DNA from: Larimichthys crocea
Taxonomy: Eukaryota > Chordata > Actinopteri > Sciaenidae
Direction: 5' to 3'
NCBI RefSeq assembly: GCF_000972845.2
Contig: NC_040016.1
Coordinates: 24,174,304-24,238,303 of the forward strand
DNA: 64,000 nucleotides
In this document: in pieces, positions 13,683 to 51,420 of the stretch
Position numbering within the stretch: position 1 is the stretch's first letter
Layout of the letters: each line of letters starts with the position of its first letter
Notes under the pieces: generated by a model
What the model was told of the DNA's origin: nothing
Databases searched by the model: none
The model's input: the letters and a program-made list of their open reading frames with translations, nothing else
Translations under genes and position numbers: made by a program

Positions 13683-14856
13683 AAAAGGACCAGTTTGTAA
13701 ATCCTGTCTGGAGAAAATGTGTACAGAATCTGTGGTGGGTGGCTGCGTGTAAACATGGACCTAAGCCATCTTACAAAGTGATCTTTTGTGCTCACTTTTC
13801 AATTGATTAACTCTTGTTTGCTGACTCAGAAAGAGAGAGCACTGCTTAGGATAATCCCTCCTCAAGATCAGCACACACTGCAAGCAAACACCATGATACA
13901 AAGTAGTAAAATGAAGAGCAGAGAAGATGGCAGCAGGAGGAATATGCAACTCATCCCGCTGCAGGGATTGTTTTAGTACATTTTGGGGAGAAATCCTTCA
14001 GTTTGATCCAAGAGAAGGCTCAGCAGCAAAGCTTAGAGATTTACTGATTGTTTTGGTGTTACTTGACCTCATCCCACGTAATAGAGGCAGTGTCATGGGA
14101 CTGTTTTGCAAGTTGATTACAGCTCAAGTTGATTACTGTTTGTCAGCCATGGAGAAGGACACTGATGCAGCATACAGTACAGTCAGCTTCACAGAGTGAC
14201 TCGCAGACCCAGAATGACATGAATCTGCATGAGAGGAGTTCTGTAGTTAAAGCAGCATTCAGATTTTTTGGACTTGCCGGACTCACCTGCTCATAAGAGA
14301 ACTAGTTTTATTATTGATTTATTTTTTGCATCAGAATATATGTAATAAATATAATCTAAATAATCTAAAAATCTCTTCTGTTTTAGCCAAAGAATTAATT
14401 TAATAGATATTTTTGGGAATACTGAATTATTAATGTGGAATAAATGTGTAAAATAGATGGAAATATAGGGCTTAAAATCAAGGTCCAAAAAGTTCAATGT
14501 TGCACATCTTTTGATTTATTTCTATTCCATTTGAAAATAATTTGAATAGAAAAATAAATCAGTCATGTTACATCAGATTAGATTTGAGAACAACAAATGA
14601 AAAACGTAAAATACATTTTTTATTTTTTTATTTTAATTTTATATTATTGTAAATAGTAATTAATAATAAATGGCAAAAGAACTCTGGACACACTCCATTC
14701 AGATTAAAGCTTGCATGTATGTGCAGATGTCTGTTAGTTTCTGTAGTTACTGTTAGTTTGACTTTGGTTGACTGTACTGACTGAGTGACTTGGATGTTTT
14801 CTTGCTGTTACAAAGCCCCTTTGATGGAGGAGGTGGAGGTGATGTGGCTTACTTAC
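13683..14856. other. cadps intron, no features recognised
   Basis: AT-rich towards 14,300-14,680. No exon, transposon end or long repeat was seen. Confidence 0.5.
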
Positions 14857-41926
<27,070 letters not shown>

Positions 41927-42856
41927 CTGTAAGAACAGCATTTAAAGGCAATTAAAGGTTTTCCTCTCTAGGCAGTAAAGCACAAACTGACATAATAGAG
42001 CACTTGCCTAAGCGTGCTTTTCCATTGGCACTTTCAAATCTGGGACAGGTTCACTTTAAATGTTGTGATATGAACACTTTCCCTGAAGTTTGACCTGTAT
42101 ATAAGATCCAAAGAACACAGGATATGGGGCCACATTCTAACATAATTAGTGGCATCCATAAAATGTCTCAGATGTTTCAGTACAGAAGAATATTGATACA
42201 GTGAGAGGAATGCACAATACTGAACATCTGAAACTGCACTGAACAATAAATGTTGTGTAATGTAATGCAAGTGATTTTGGGGCCAACGGTAGACATGCTG
42301 AAAATCTTCCCGAACAGATCACTGTTCTGAAAATGAGGAAGTATTCCAAGTGAATTTGCATCAATGAGTGACTATGTATATGACAAACCAACAAGCAACG
42401 ACTGGTCGAGTGTGTGGTGTGAAAGTTGGCAGGGTTTGAACATTTCTACTACCACTTTTTTCATCTGTCTGAGTGATAAAATAAAAACACAGTCTTCAGT
42501 GGTGGAGTGGATGCAGGTTATCATGGCAGGCTTTACTGACTACTGAACAGTGAGTCCAGCCAATCAATAAAGAATGGTCCCTCGTATACATAGTATCCTC
42601 TGCAATTTCTGTCGTCATCCAAATCCTCCGATCATGGATGAGGGCTAAGTTTAGATTTATGGTTGTAGCTCTGAAGCCTACTGTTCATGTACATGTAGCT
42701 GCTAAAGGTACCCCATGTCTGACAGGCGCCTCTTTAAAAGTGTACCTAAACATCAGACCACGTGGAGCTGCAAAGGCTGTGATTGTCACACTGTTGACAG
42801 CACTAACATTAAGAAAGTTAAAGAATTGATCAGTAGCGGAGTAGCCTCTTATCAGA
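41927..42856. other. Upstream side of the first visible cadps exon; no further exon found
   Basis: The exon at 41,926 begins mid-codon, so upstream cadps exons must exist in an intact gene. None is recognisable here or further right on the minus strand. Confidence 0.5.
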
Positions 42857-42962
42857 CCCTCCAGGAATTCGCAATGTTGCGATTTTCAACTTCAATGCAA
42901 CTTCAGTGAATCCCCATGAATTCAGCGCGGTGTTGCAATTTTAACCAATTTCCGCAACTTCT

Positions 42963-43240
42963 GCGCAGTCTGCCCGGGGGATTGAACTCAGCAGGTCAGG
43001 GACAGCCGCACGGTGCGGGAGGATCCCCTCGTGGGACCTCTCCCTGGCGCTGGCTGGCCTCCGCCGGGCGCATTTCCTCCGCGGCGGTGCGGCGCGACTG
43101 GCTCTGGGTCGGCTTGGCAAGGCTCGGAGGCGAAGGTGGCTCACTGCTCCGGCCGCAAGCTTTACAGCGCCCTCCCGCCCGGACCTCAACACCGGGGGCC
43201 GTAGACTTAGTGCTCGCTGCGCCCTCTCCAGGCGCGACTG
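42963..43240 (+). pseudogene. 28S rRNA fragment (D2 expansion-segment region)
   Basis: GC-rich sequence embedded in AT-rich DNA. It follows large-subunit rRNA from GCGCAGTCTGCCCGGGGGAT through CCGCCGGGCGCATTTCCTCC, GCGGCGGTGCGGCGCGACTG and GGCGAAGGTGGCTC to the CTTTACAGCGCCC region. In vertebrate 28S these blocks occur in this order within D2 and flanks. The rest of 28S is absent, so it is not a functional rRNA gene. The 150-aa open frame across it is incidental. Confidence 0.82.
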
Positions 43241-43353
43241 TCGAATTGCAACTTATCGCAACTTTCACTTCCTCCCGCAACAAAAATGTAAAAAGCACCG
43301 CAACTTTCACCATAATTAAAAAAAAAAACAAAAAAAAAACATGCAACATCAGT

Positions 43354-43728
43354 ACGACGGAGTATTAGGGCCACATTTAAATTTTTTAAAAAAGTGGAAT
43401 TAATTACGAGATTAAAGTCGTTATTAAATATGGCGAGAATTAATTACGAGATTAAAGTCGTTATTAAATATGGCGAGAATTAATTACGAGATTAAAGTCG
43501 TTATTAAATATGGCGGGAATTAATTACGAGATTAAAGTCGTTATTAAATATGGCGAGAATTAATTACGAGATTAAAGTCGTTATTAAATATGGCGGGAAT
43601 TAATTACAGATTAAGTCGTTATTAAATATGGCGAGAATTAATTACGAGATTAAAGTCGTTATTAAATATGGCGGGAATTAATTACGAGATTAAAGTCGTT
43701 ATTAAATATGGCCCTAATACTCCGTCGT
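43354..43728. mobile_element. TA-flanked MITE carrying a 40-bp minisatellite
   Basis: The termini CGACGGAGTATTAGGGCC and GGCCCTAATACTCCGTCG are perfect inverted copies, each bordered by TA. The interior is almost entirely the 40-bp array. The same terminus recurs inverted at about 44,900-44,920 and again at about 44,978-44,998. Confidence 0.75.
43398..43711 (+). repeat. 40-bp minisatellite, array A (about 8 units)
   Basis: Unit begins GAATTAATTACGAGATTAAA and ends GTCGTTATTAAATATGGCGA (G/A variant near the end). Units are nearly identical with one 2-nt-deleted copy. Confidence 0.92.
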
Positions 43729-44225
43729 AACGTATCGTAAGTATCTCCTTGTTTGTGAAACCTATGCTATAGTGGCCCTTTGTCACTATCCGTGCATGCT
43801 GGTGGTTTAAAGGGCTTGTACGCGTGCCAGTGTAGGTGTAGGTGCATGCAGGTGGTAAATGCATACACAGCCAATGTCCAAGCATTACTGATTATGTTGC
43901 AGGTTTATTAGGCTACACACAGCCACTCAAAGTACTCACTCTTCACAAAAACACACAATTCTGAGCTGCGGTGTTACACACCATGGCACGGGCAAAAACC
44001 CTATGGATTCCCCAGCGTGCGCCCTGAGCTGATTAACCCACCTACCTATATAGATCAAACAATGGCCTAAATAGATACTGCCACCTACTGGCACAAATGT
44101 GTACAACACTCATGAACACAGAAAATGACCAATCTGGCTCCTACATATGCTAAAGTACAATTCCACGAAATGCTCCACGGCCCTCATTTTAACAACTGTG
44201 CTCCTCTAAAACAACAGGATAGAAT
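43729..44225. other. Spacer between opposed minisatellite arrays
   Basis: About 500 bp of ordinary sequence between arrays A and B; no gene or repeat recognised. Confidence 0.5.
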
Positions 44226-44876
44226 ATTTACGACTTTATTCTCTAATTAATTCTCGCCATATTTATTAACGACTTTAATCTCGTTAATTATCTCGCCATA
44301 TTAATAACGACTTTAATCTCGTAATTAATCTCGCCATTTATAACGACTTTAACTCGTAATTAATTCGCCCATATTTAATAACGACTTAATCTCGTAATTA
44401 ATTCTCGCCATATTTAATACGACCTTATTCTCGTAATTAATTCTCGCCATATTTAATAACGACTTTAATCTCGTAATTAATTCTCGCCATATTTAATAAC
44501 GACTTAATCTCGTAATTAATTCTCGCCATATTTAATAACGACCTTATTCTCGTAATTAATTCTCGCCATATTTAATAACGACTTTATTCTCGTAATTAAT
44601 TCTCGCCATATTTAATAACGACATTAACTCGTAATTAATTCTTGCCATATTTAATAACGACTTTATTCTCGTAATTAATTCTCGCCCATTTAATAACGAC
44701 TTTAATCTCGTAATTATTCTCGCCATATTTATAACGACATTAACCTCGTAATTAATTCTCGCCATATTTAATAACGACCTTATTCTCGTAATTAATTCTC
44801 GCCAAATTTAATAACGACTTTATTCTCGTAATTAATTCTCGCCATATTTAATAACGACTTTAATCTCGTAATTAAT
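44226..44876 (-). repeat. 40-bp minisatellite, array B (about 16 units, inverted)
   Basis: Reverse-complement of the array A unit (CTCGCCATATTTAATAACGA). Many units differ by single-base deletions, unlike array A. Array A, spacer and array B form a very long interrupted inverted repeat. Confidence 0.9.
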
Positions 44877-45140
44877 TCCACTTTTTTTTAAATTTAAATG
44901 TGGCCCTAATACTCCGTCGTACTGATGTTGCATGTTTTTTTTTGTTAAATAAATATTTTTTTTTTTTTAATTTAAATGTGGCCCTAATACTCCGTCGTCT
45001 GATGTTGCATGTTTCATCAGGCATTTAGGCCGCAACTATTTTTTAAAAGGCCGCGAAATCCTGGTGGGACTAAGTAATATTTTAGCATTTCAATAATTCA
45101 TTGAAATATGTGTGATAATCCTTTTCTGGTTTGTTTTGAG

Positions 45141-45141
45141 G

Positions 45142-45177
<36 letters not shown>

Positions 45178-45282
45178 GATAGATAGATAGATAGATAGAC
45201 AGACAGTAGACAGATAGATAGATAGATAGTAGATAATGATAGACAGACAGACAGACAGACAGACAGATAGACAGATAGACGC

Positions 45283-45325
<43 letters not shown>

Positions 45326-45473
45326 GACAGATAGACAGATAGACAGATAGATAGATAGATAGTAGACAGACGACAGACAGACAGACAGACAGATAGAGAT
45401 AGATAGATAGGATGATAGATAGATAGATAGATAGATAGACAGACTAGATAGATAGATAGATAGACAGATAGAC

Positions 45474-45504
<31 letters not shown>

Positions 45505-45620
45505 TAGACAGATAGATAGATAAGATCAGCTAGACAGTAGATAGATAGATAGAAGATAGATAGATAGAGAAGCTAGGACAGACAGATAGTAGATAGATAG
45601 GAAGATAGATAGATTAGATC
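45141..45620 (+). repeat. (GATA/GACA)n microsatellite
   Basis: About 480 bp of GATA blocks alternating with GACA blocks, with frequent 1-2-nt irregularities. Confidence 0.95.
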
Positions 45621-45706
45621 GACAGTAGTCCTGAACTGGACAGCTAGATCGGATGAGATAAGGTTAGGCCGGACGGCTCCCCGGCCTAAGTCGGGCGGTG
45701 GAGGCA

Positions 45707-46020
45707 TGTGGACGGGGGCGTGGTGCATCAGCCGCAGGAGAGAGGTGTGGGGAGGGCTCAGGAGAGCAGCGCCAGGTGAGTGTGATTGGCACACCGGTGC
45801 CCAACTGGCTAATCACTCTCGCCCTCTTTTGCCAACATAGTAGCGTGCTGGACCAGATGNNNNNNNNNNTGTGGACGGGGGCGTGGTGCATCAGCCGCAG
45901 GAGAGAGGTGTGGGGAGGGCTCAGGAGAGCAGCGCCAGGTGAGTGTGATTGGCACACCGGTGCCCAACTGGCTAATCACTCTCGCCCTCTTTTGCCAACA
46001 TAGTAGCGTGCTGGACCAGA
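45707..46020. repeat. Exact 151-bp duplication flanking the gap
   Basis: Both copies start TGTGGACGGGGGCGTGGTGC and end GTGCTGGACCAGA. The sequence on to about 46,170 (AATAAAGAATCCC..., CTGTGCGGTACACCCACA, then TGGCAGCAAGC) has the look of a retroelement end with a poly(A) signal, but no partner terminal repeat is visible. Confidence 0.85.
45860..45869. other. Assembly gap (10 N)
   Basis: Ten undetermined bases. The 151 bp to the left (45,707-45,857) and right (45,870-46,020) are the same sequence. Confidence 0.99.
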
Positions 46021-46278
46021 GGAGGGAGGAGGACTGACAGACGAGGACGCTGGCAGACGGCAGCAAGACGCCTGCGAACGGCTGCAGCACTAACTCGTTG
46101 AAACCAAATAAAGAATCCCTCATAAACCTACTTTGGTCTCTGACTGTTCTGTGCGGTACACCCACAGTGGCAGCAAGCGTGTCACATTCATCATTAAATC
46201 ATGTGTTAGTTTTTATATCCTTGTTATATAGACGTAAAAAATATCATTTGTGGACAATCTGTCAGTCAGCATCTGTAA

Positions 46279-46732
46279 CCAGGGGTCTTCAACAGGTGGT
46301 CCGTGACCCTTAAGGGGGTCACGGAGAATTTATATTGAGTATACCAAAAAAATGAAAGAAGAACAACAGAACAACACAGCATTTCATTCTTTGTTGGGAA
46401 ATTTACATGAATAAATAACATAACTAACTTAATTTGATAATAATTGTACACAAATATTCAGAAATGTACCAAAAAGTTTGGATTTACTTTCAAAAGAAAC
46501 AAAAACATGAGGCCTGAGCATAACATGAGGACATGATCAAAAACACATACAGGATAATAACCCAGTATATAAAGAGGTTAATTAGGTGAAATAAAAGGTG
46601 AATAAAGTAAATCTAAAATTTGTTATAGGCTTAAAATGTGACACATTTAAAAAGAAATGACATGTGAGAGTCTCTGTTCTGTTTGTCCCTCATCCAAGGG
46701 GTCCTTGGGCTGAAAAAGGTTGAAGACCCCTG
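46279..46732. mobile_element. Non-autonomous hAT-like element
   Basis: Ends CCAGGGGTCTTCAACAGG and AGGTTGAAGACCCCTG are inverted. The flanking 8-mers ATCTGTAA (46,271-46,278) and ATCTGTAC (46,733-46,740) match at 7 of 8. Internal GGTCCGTGACCC and GGGGTCCTTGG support the inverted structure. About 450 bp, AT-rich, non-coding. Confidence 0.8.
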
Positions 46733-46800
46733 ATCTGTACTGTTTGTATTATTTGCATGCAGTGATGCGGTCTCACTGTGTGTCTTCTCTGTCTTAAAAG

Positions 46801-49294
46801 TGCCTGAACACGACATGGATGTGTCGAGAACAAACCTGAACAAACTGGAATCAGAGGTTTGGCTCATGTTTATGAACATACGACACAGAAGTACAGTAGA
46901 AGTCAGTGATTTCAGATCTGAAATATATAAATGTACAGCTGTTCTAATCGAACACTTGTCCTCTCCTCAGAACCTGCCAGATGTGACTGATGTGTCATTA
47001 AGAGGTCAGTACGCATAACTTCAAACTGGAGTAGAAATCTGCAGAGATGTGATGTGTATATTTATTAATCTGTTCACTATGATTTGTCTTCCACCACAGC
47101 TCAAGACATTACAAGAGACTCCCAGGTAAATATTTACTTTAAATATACAATCTTTAATATTCTAGATATCCTAAATTCATTATTGTTTATTTATTTTTTA
47201 ACAGCTGGACTTCTCCCATCAAGATGGTGGATCTAATGAGACCTGTATATCTAGCGTTACGACTACCATGATGTCTGTGGAGGAATATGGTGAGAACAAA
47301 AATCAATAAGCAAACTTTGAAGCACTCATGTTTGTGTCTAACTTTAGGGGCTGATCCTTTTCTTCTTTGTCCGTCATGCAGGGGCGGCTCGAATTGACGT
47401 GACTCAGCTGACCGTGAGCTCGTTGGACGAGAGTCAGAGAAACCTTTCTATGATGGATCCCCAGCCCGAGGACGAAGACGAGGAGCTGGAGATGATTCTG
47501 AGAAATAACGGCAGCTCATTAATGAACCTCTACCCCAGCACGATCAGTCGAATTGAGAGGGCCCAGCATCGGCAGCACGTCTCCAACGCCGGTAACTTGG
47601 TGCTTAAGATATACCGCAGATTGCGACAGCAGCCAAACAGAAGCTACGTCAACAACATGTTCATTGTCCCGCGAAGACAAAGCAATACAAAAAATGTGTC
47701 CAAAATGGTAGAACAACCCTCTACTTATGCCGTCACTCCTTCACAAGCTTTCTATCCCACCGCAAAAGCTTCCATGGACCAGTCTCTGAGATCTGAAAGG
47801 CTTTCTCTTGCCGCATGGTCACCGCAGACAGACATCTACAGCTCCCCAGTCAGGCAGAGTCCCGTAAAAGCACGACTGATGACCAGCTTCAGTAGATCAC
47901 CTGGTGCCTTTTCCCAAAGCCCCAAAGCACATGCCGTGGAAAGCTTTTCCAGAGAGCCTATACGGCCCAGATCAATGTCCACTTGTGACTCCTTTTCTCC
48001 GCAAAGGCCAACTGTCCCAGAGAGGATGCTTCACCCTCAAGACTCCTGTCATTCCCTCCAGACACAGCTGCATTCACCTCAGACAGCTGGAGCACCAGCA
48101 GGTCATCACGGCCTGCGGCAGCACCTTTCCTTTGTCCCACGAAGACAAAGCAATACAAAAAAGAGGAGCAGCAAGAGCAACAGCCCCATGAACATCCCAT
48201 TCATGGGGACTGATGCTACCTCTTCGTCTCCCTTAAACAATCAGCAGGATTGGCAGTCTGCTGGGAGGGTAAGAAGAGAGCAGCACCAGCCTGTCCTCGT
48301 CATGGACCCCTCTGGTTGCTCTGACATCTCTAAACCAAAAGAGATCTCCCTGAATGAGACCTTCAATGTGTCCAAAATAGTAGAACAACCCTCTACTTAT
48401 GCCGTCAGGCCTTCACGAGCTTTCTATCCCACCGCAAAAGCTTCCATGGACCAGTCTCTGAGATCTGAAAGGCTTTCTCTTGCCACACGGTCACTGCAGA
48501 CTGATAGGTGCTCCATGTCTGAGTCACTAACCACTGCTGTTAAAGAGAGACCAGACATCTACAGCTCCCCAGTCAGGCAGAGTCCCGTAAAAGCACGACT
48601 GATGACCAGCCTCAGTAGATCACCTGGTGCCTTTTCCCAAAGCCCCAAAGCACATGCCATGGAAAGCTTTTCCAAAGAGCCTATGAGGCCCAGATCAATG
48701 TCCACTTCCGACTCCTTTTCTCCGCAAAGGCCAACTGTCCCAGAGAGGATGCTTCACCCTCAAGACTCCTGTCATTCCCTCCAGACACAGCTGCATTCAC
48801 CTCAGACAGCTGCAGCACAAGCAGGTCATCACGGGCTTCCCTTTGACTCCTCTCTGTCGTCGAGGCGTGATTTCTGTCCATCCAAGAAGATCGACGAGGA
48901 CTTTGTAAAACTCTACCACAAGTGTGTCTGCCAGAACAAGTCTTTCTTTCATGGGCAGCCGTGCCGTACCTGTGCTAGAAGCCCTGAGGCCAGCAGAGGC
49001 CACTCTTCGTCATCTCTGGCCACCCTCGCCTTGTCGCCTCACCGCTCCCTCCTGAGGAAACGCCACAGGGAGCAGGGCTGGGACAGCCACCACCAGTCCA
49101 AACGCTTCAGGGACGAGAACTATGCGTCCTCGCCCGGGTCCAGACGCCATGGCAATGAGATGCTGAGGCGCTGCCTCTCTACATCTGAATACGACGGCAT
49201 CTCCTATAGCCAGCAACAGCATGTTGCACAGATTCAGCGGCCAGCAGCTCTCAGCCGATCCACATCAGGAGACCTGGATGAATCTGGTGTGTGA
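46801..49294 (+). CDS. HJURP-like protein (probable Holliday junction recognition protein), 5' end not seen
   Basis: Five exons chain in frame: 46801-46856, 46971-47004, 47100-47125, 47205-47289 and 47382-49294 (stop), giving about 704 codons. The first begins mid-codon after an AG, unless ATG at 46,815 is the start; its donor (GAG|GTTTGG) is weak. The protein is Ser/Pro-rich with an acidic patch (PEDEDEELEM). Near the C-terminus KIDEDFVKLYHKC resembles the HJURP C-terminal repeat (EEFDKLHQKYC). It is followed by SPHRSLLRKRHREQGWDSHH and KRFRDENYASSPGSRRHGN, comparable to the basic tail of HJURP. HJURP deposits CENP-A at centromeres through an N-terminal Scm3 domain, which I do not find here. 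It would be upstream, lost near the gap, or absent. Many SP sites (RQSPVKAR, FSQSPKAH, FSPQRP) suggest CDK control. Gene reality is strong; the name is tentative. Confidence 0.72.
47696..48834 (+). repeat. In-frame internal duplication within the HJURP-like last exon
   Basis: Copy 1 (about 47,696-48,112) and copy 2 (about 48,368-48,834) are nearly identical at DNA and protein level, from VSK(M/I)VEQPSTYAV to QTAxAxAGHHGL. The offset at the start is 672 nt (224 codons). Copy 2 has 17 extra residues after LQTD. A second short piece, VPRRQSNTK, occurs at 47,668 and again at 48,137 after copy 1, marking the junction. Confidence 0.93.
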
Positions 49295-49444
49295 AATATT
49301 TTCTGAGTTTTCTGATTGCGTTCCAGAAGTTTTCCAGTGTTCATTTAAAGTTTCATGTTCACAAAAAGATGTTTGTTTCTTTTAAAACCATCTTACTTTG
49401 AGAAGAACAGGACGTTTTGTGTTTCATTTTGTCTCATTGATATT

Positions 49445-49450
49445 AATAAA
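49445..49450 (+). terminator. Poly(A) signal of the HJURP-like gene
   Basis: AATAAA about 150 nt after the stop codon, in correct orientation. Confidence 0.75.
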
Positions 49451-50724
49451 GCTCTCTTCTGATTGACTGACTGTTTTCTGAGTAACTCATGGCCAAACCA
49501 ACCAGCAGTAACAGATTGTAGCCTACCTGGGTGGTGGATCCAGGTTGGCCTTGTTGGGGGCAAAGCTGAGGGCGGTGACTTCACAACTTTATGGTAGTCC
49601 TGACTGCTTAGTTTTTGCATTTCTCTGGATTGAACATTTCAACACCTTCAGAGTGTTTATATCCAGGGCCGGTTTTTGCTATGGGCAATGTGGGCGACCG
49701 TCCAGGGTGCAATCTATGTAAGGGCGCACAAGCGCCCTGCCTAAAAAAAAAAAAAACTCGCCAGTTTTCTATACCGCTCATTTCCACAGCAAGTTAGTGG
49801 AGTGGGCGTCACGTCAACTTACTGCTGAGAGTCATACAGGTTATGTGTGTGTCAGAAGAGGCAAGGTGGAGGGGGGCGAGGGATGGTCGTATTTTCTATT
49901 TATTTATTTTGTATTGGTCGTATTTAGTTTTGCTGAACTAGCAACTATTAGAATTGACATCATGTCATGCAACTTTTTTATTACTGTACACTTATGCTAA
50001 CTTAAACAACTTCTAATATACATTGACATGGCATTTTGTAAGCTACATGTGATATAGCTGTTTAAATAATGTCACAGGAGCGTCTCTCTGGACTTGCCAT
50101 CATCAGCATCAGTTATACAGTTGCACAACAGATTTCGTATGATGATGTAATTGATGATTTTGCATCGAAGAAGGCTGGAAAAGTCAAGTTTTAGATTGCA
50201 CTTCACACCTGTAGTTAATGTTAATGCCAGTTAAACAGGGTGAAAAATCTGCCACAGTCTGAACAGCCTGAAACTGTTCAGTTGGTATTTTTTTTAGCTT
50301 TCACTTTCTCACACCTACTGCTCTTACTCTATTGAGGCCTGGATGACACCATTAGATTCTGTTTTATAATTATACGATTTAAAAAAAAAACAACCTTTTA
50401 TCACCTTTTCTTACTCCATCATGTCACAGATCTTTCCAACTGTATTTTTTTAAGTTTTATATATTTCACACTTCACACTCACATATGGTATGTTTTCTAA
50501 AAGTTTCACATTGCTACAAGTTTTCACAGTTATATTCTAAGTTTGACACTTTAACACAGACCACACTCCTATGTCTTACTACTACAAGTGCAGTATTTTA
50601 TAACATTACATTTTGTTGATTATATTTTTGTTATTAAACAAAATTTGCAAAGTAACTAAAGTTGTGAAATTAACGTAGTTGAGTAAAAAGTACATTTACC
50701 TTTGAATTGTAGTCAAGTAGAACT

Positions 50725-51420
50725 CCATCCATCCATTATCTGTAACCTCTCATCCTCATCAAGGTCACAGGTGGCTGGAGTCTATCCAAGCTGAATTTAA
50801 GTGAGAGGCGGGTACACCCTGGACAGGTCACCAGATCATCACAGGACATATACTGTAGAGACAAACAACCATTCACACCTATGGACTTTGGATGGATTTA
50901 GAGCAGGGATGTCCAAAGTACGGCCCGGGGCCCAATCATGCCAGATTTGTCTTTTTTGGTTGACATAACAAAGTATTTGAACCTTTAAGGACATAACTGC
51001 TGCTGTTATAGATCTGTAGATGTGACACATATTACTTGAAAGAGAAGAGATAGAGTGATATGTTTCAAACTTAAATGTTAACAGACTTTGCATTACTCAT
51101 AAGTCATGTTTAAAAAACACAAGGTTAGATTTGGTTACATTGTTGTTTAAAAAAATAATAGAAAACAAAATTGTTATAGAACATTTGTATGTAACTTTTA
51201 TTGGTGATTTTCATGAGCATTGGCCCCCAGGCATCTTTACATTGTCAAATATGACCCTCTTTAAAAGAAGTTTGGACACCCCTGACTTAGAGTCACTAAT
51301 TAACGTGGTCAGATTCATGTCTTTGGACTGTGGGAGGAAGCCGGAGTAACCGGACAGAACCCACACAGACACGAGGAGAACATGCAAACTCCAGTGAGGC
51401 CCAGCCAAGGTTCAACCAGA
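50725..51420 (+). repeat. Common teleost dispersed repeat split by a hAT element
   Basis: Left part CATCCATCCATTATCTGTAA ... GGCGGGTACACCCTGGACAG (to 50,903); right part TTAGAGTCACTAATTAACGT ... GAACATGCAAACTCC (from 51,285). Together they rebuild one well-known fish repeat. Confidence 0.75.
50904..51284. mobile_element. Non-autonomous hAT-like element
   Basis: Ends CAGGGATGTCCAAAGTA and AGTTTGGACACCCCTG are inverted. Flanking 8-mers ATTTAGAG (50,896-50,903) and ACTTAGAG (51,285-51,292) differ at one position. 381 bp, non-coding. Confidence 0.85.

Larger units (their letters stand above)
42857..45072. mobile_element. Nested repeat island with DNA-transposon-like ends
   Basis: The left end GACCCTCCAGGAATTCGC and right end GCGAAATCCTGGTGGGAC are imperfect inverted copies, suggesting the termini of one non-autonomous DNA element. 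Its own body is rich in GCAACTT / TTGCGA phrases (42,870-42,960, 43,240-43,310, 45,030-45,060). Inside lie a 28S rRNA-like segment, two opposed 40-bp minisatellite arrays and MITE-like termini. No clear target duplication was found, so the superfamily is open. Confidence 0.55.

Noticed and set aside
42916..43368. 150-codon open frame rich in Gly/Pro/Arg
   Set aside because: It lies over the 28S-like fragment; GC-rich rRNA sequence gives long chance frames.
44556..44765. Open frame with repeated MARINYE phrases
   Set aside because: Translation of the 40-bp minisatellite; indels break it between units.
43398..44876. CRISPR-like regular repeats
   Set aside because: Units are directly adjacent with no unique spacers and occur in a vertebrate repeat island; they form a minisatellite.
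45664..46165. Open frames of about 100 codons running through the gap
   Set aside because: They cross N bases and the duplicated sequence; no protein similarity.
47904..48200. Alternative-frame and antisense open frames within the HJURP-like exon
   Set aside because: Shadows of the long coding frame, recurring with the duplication.
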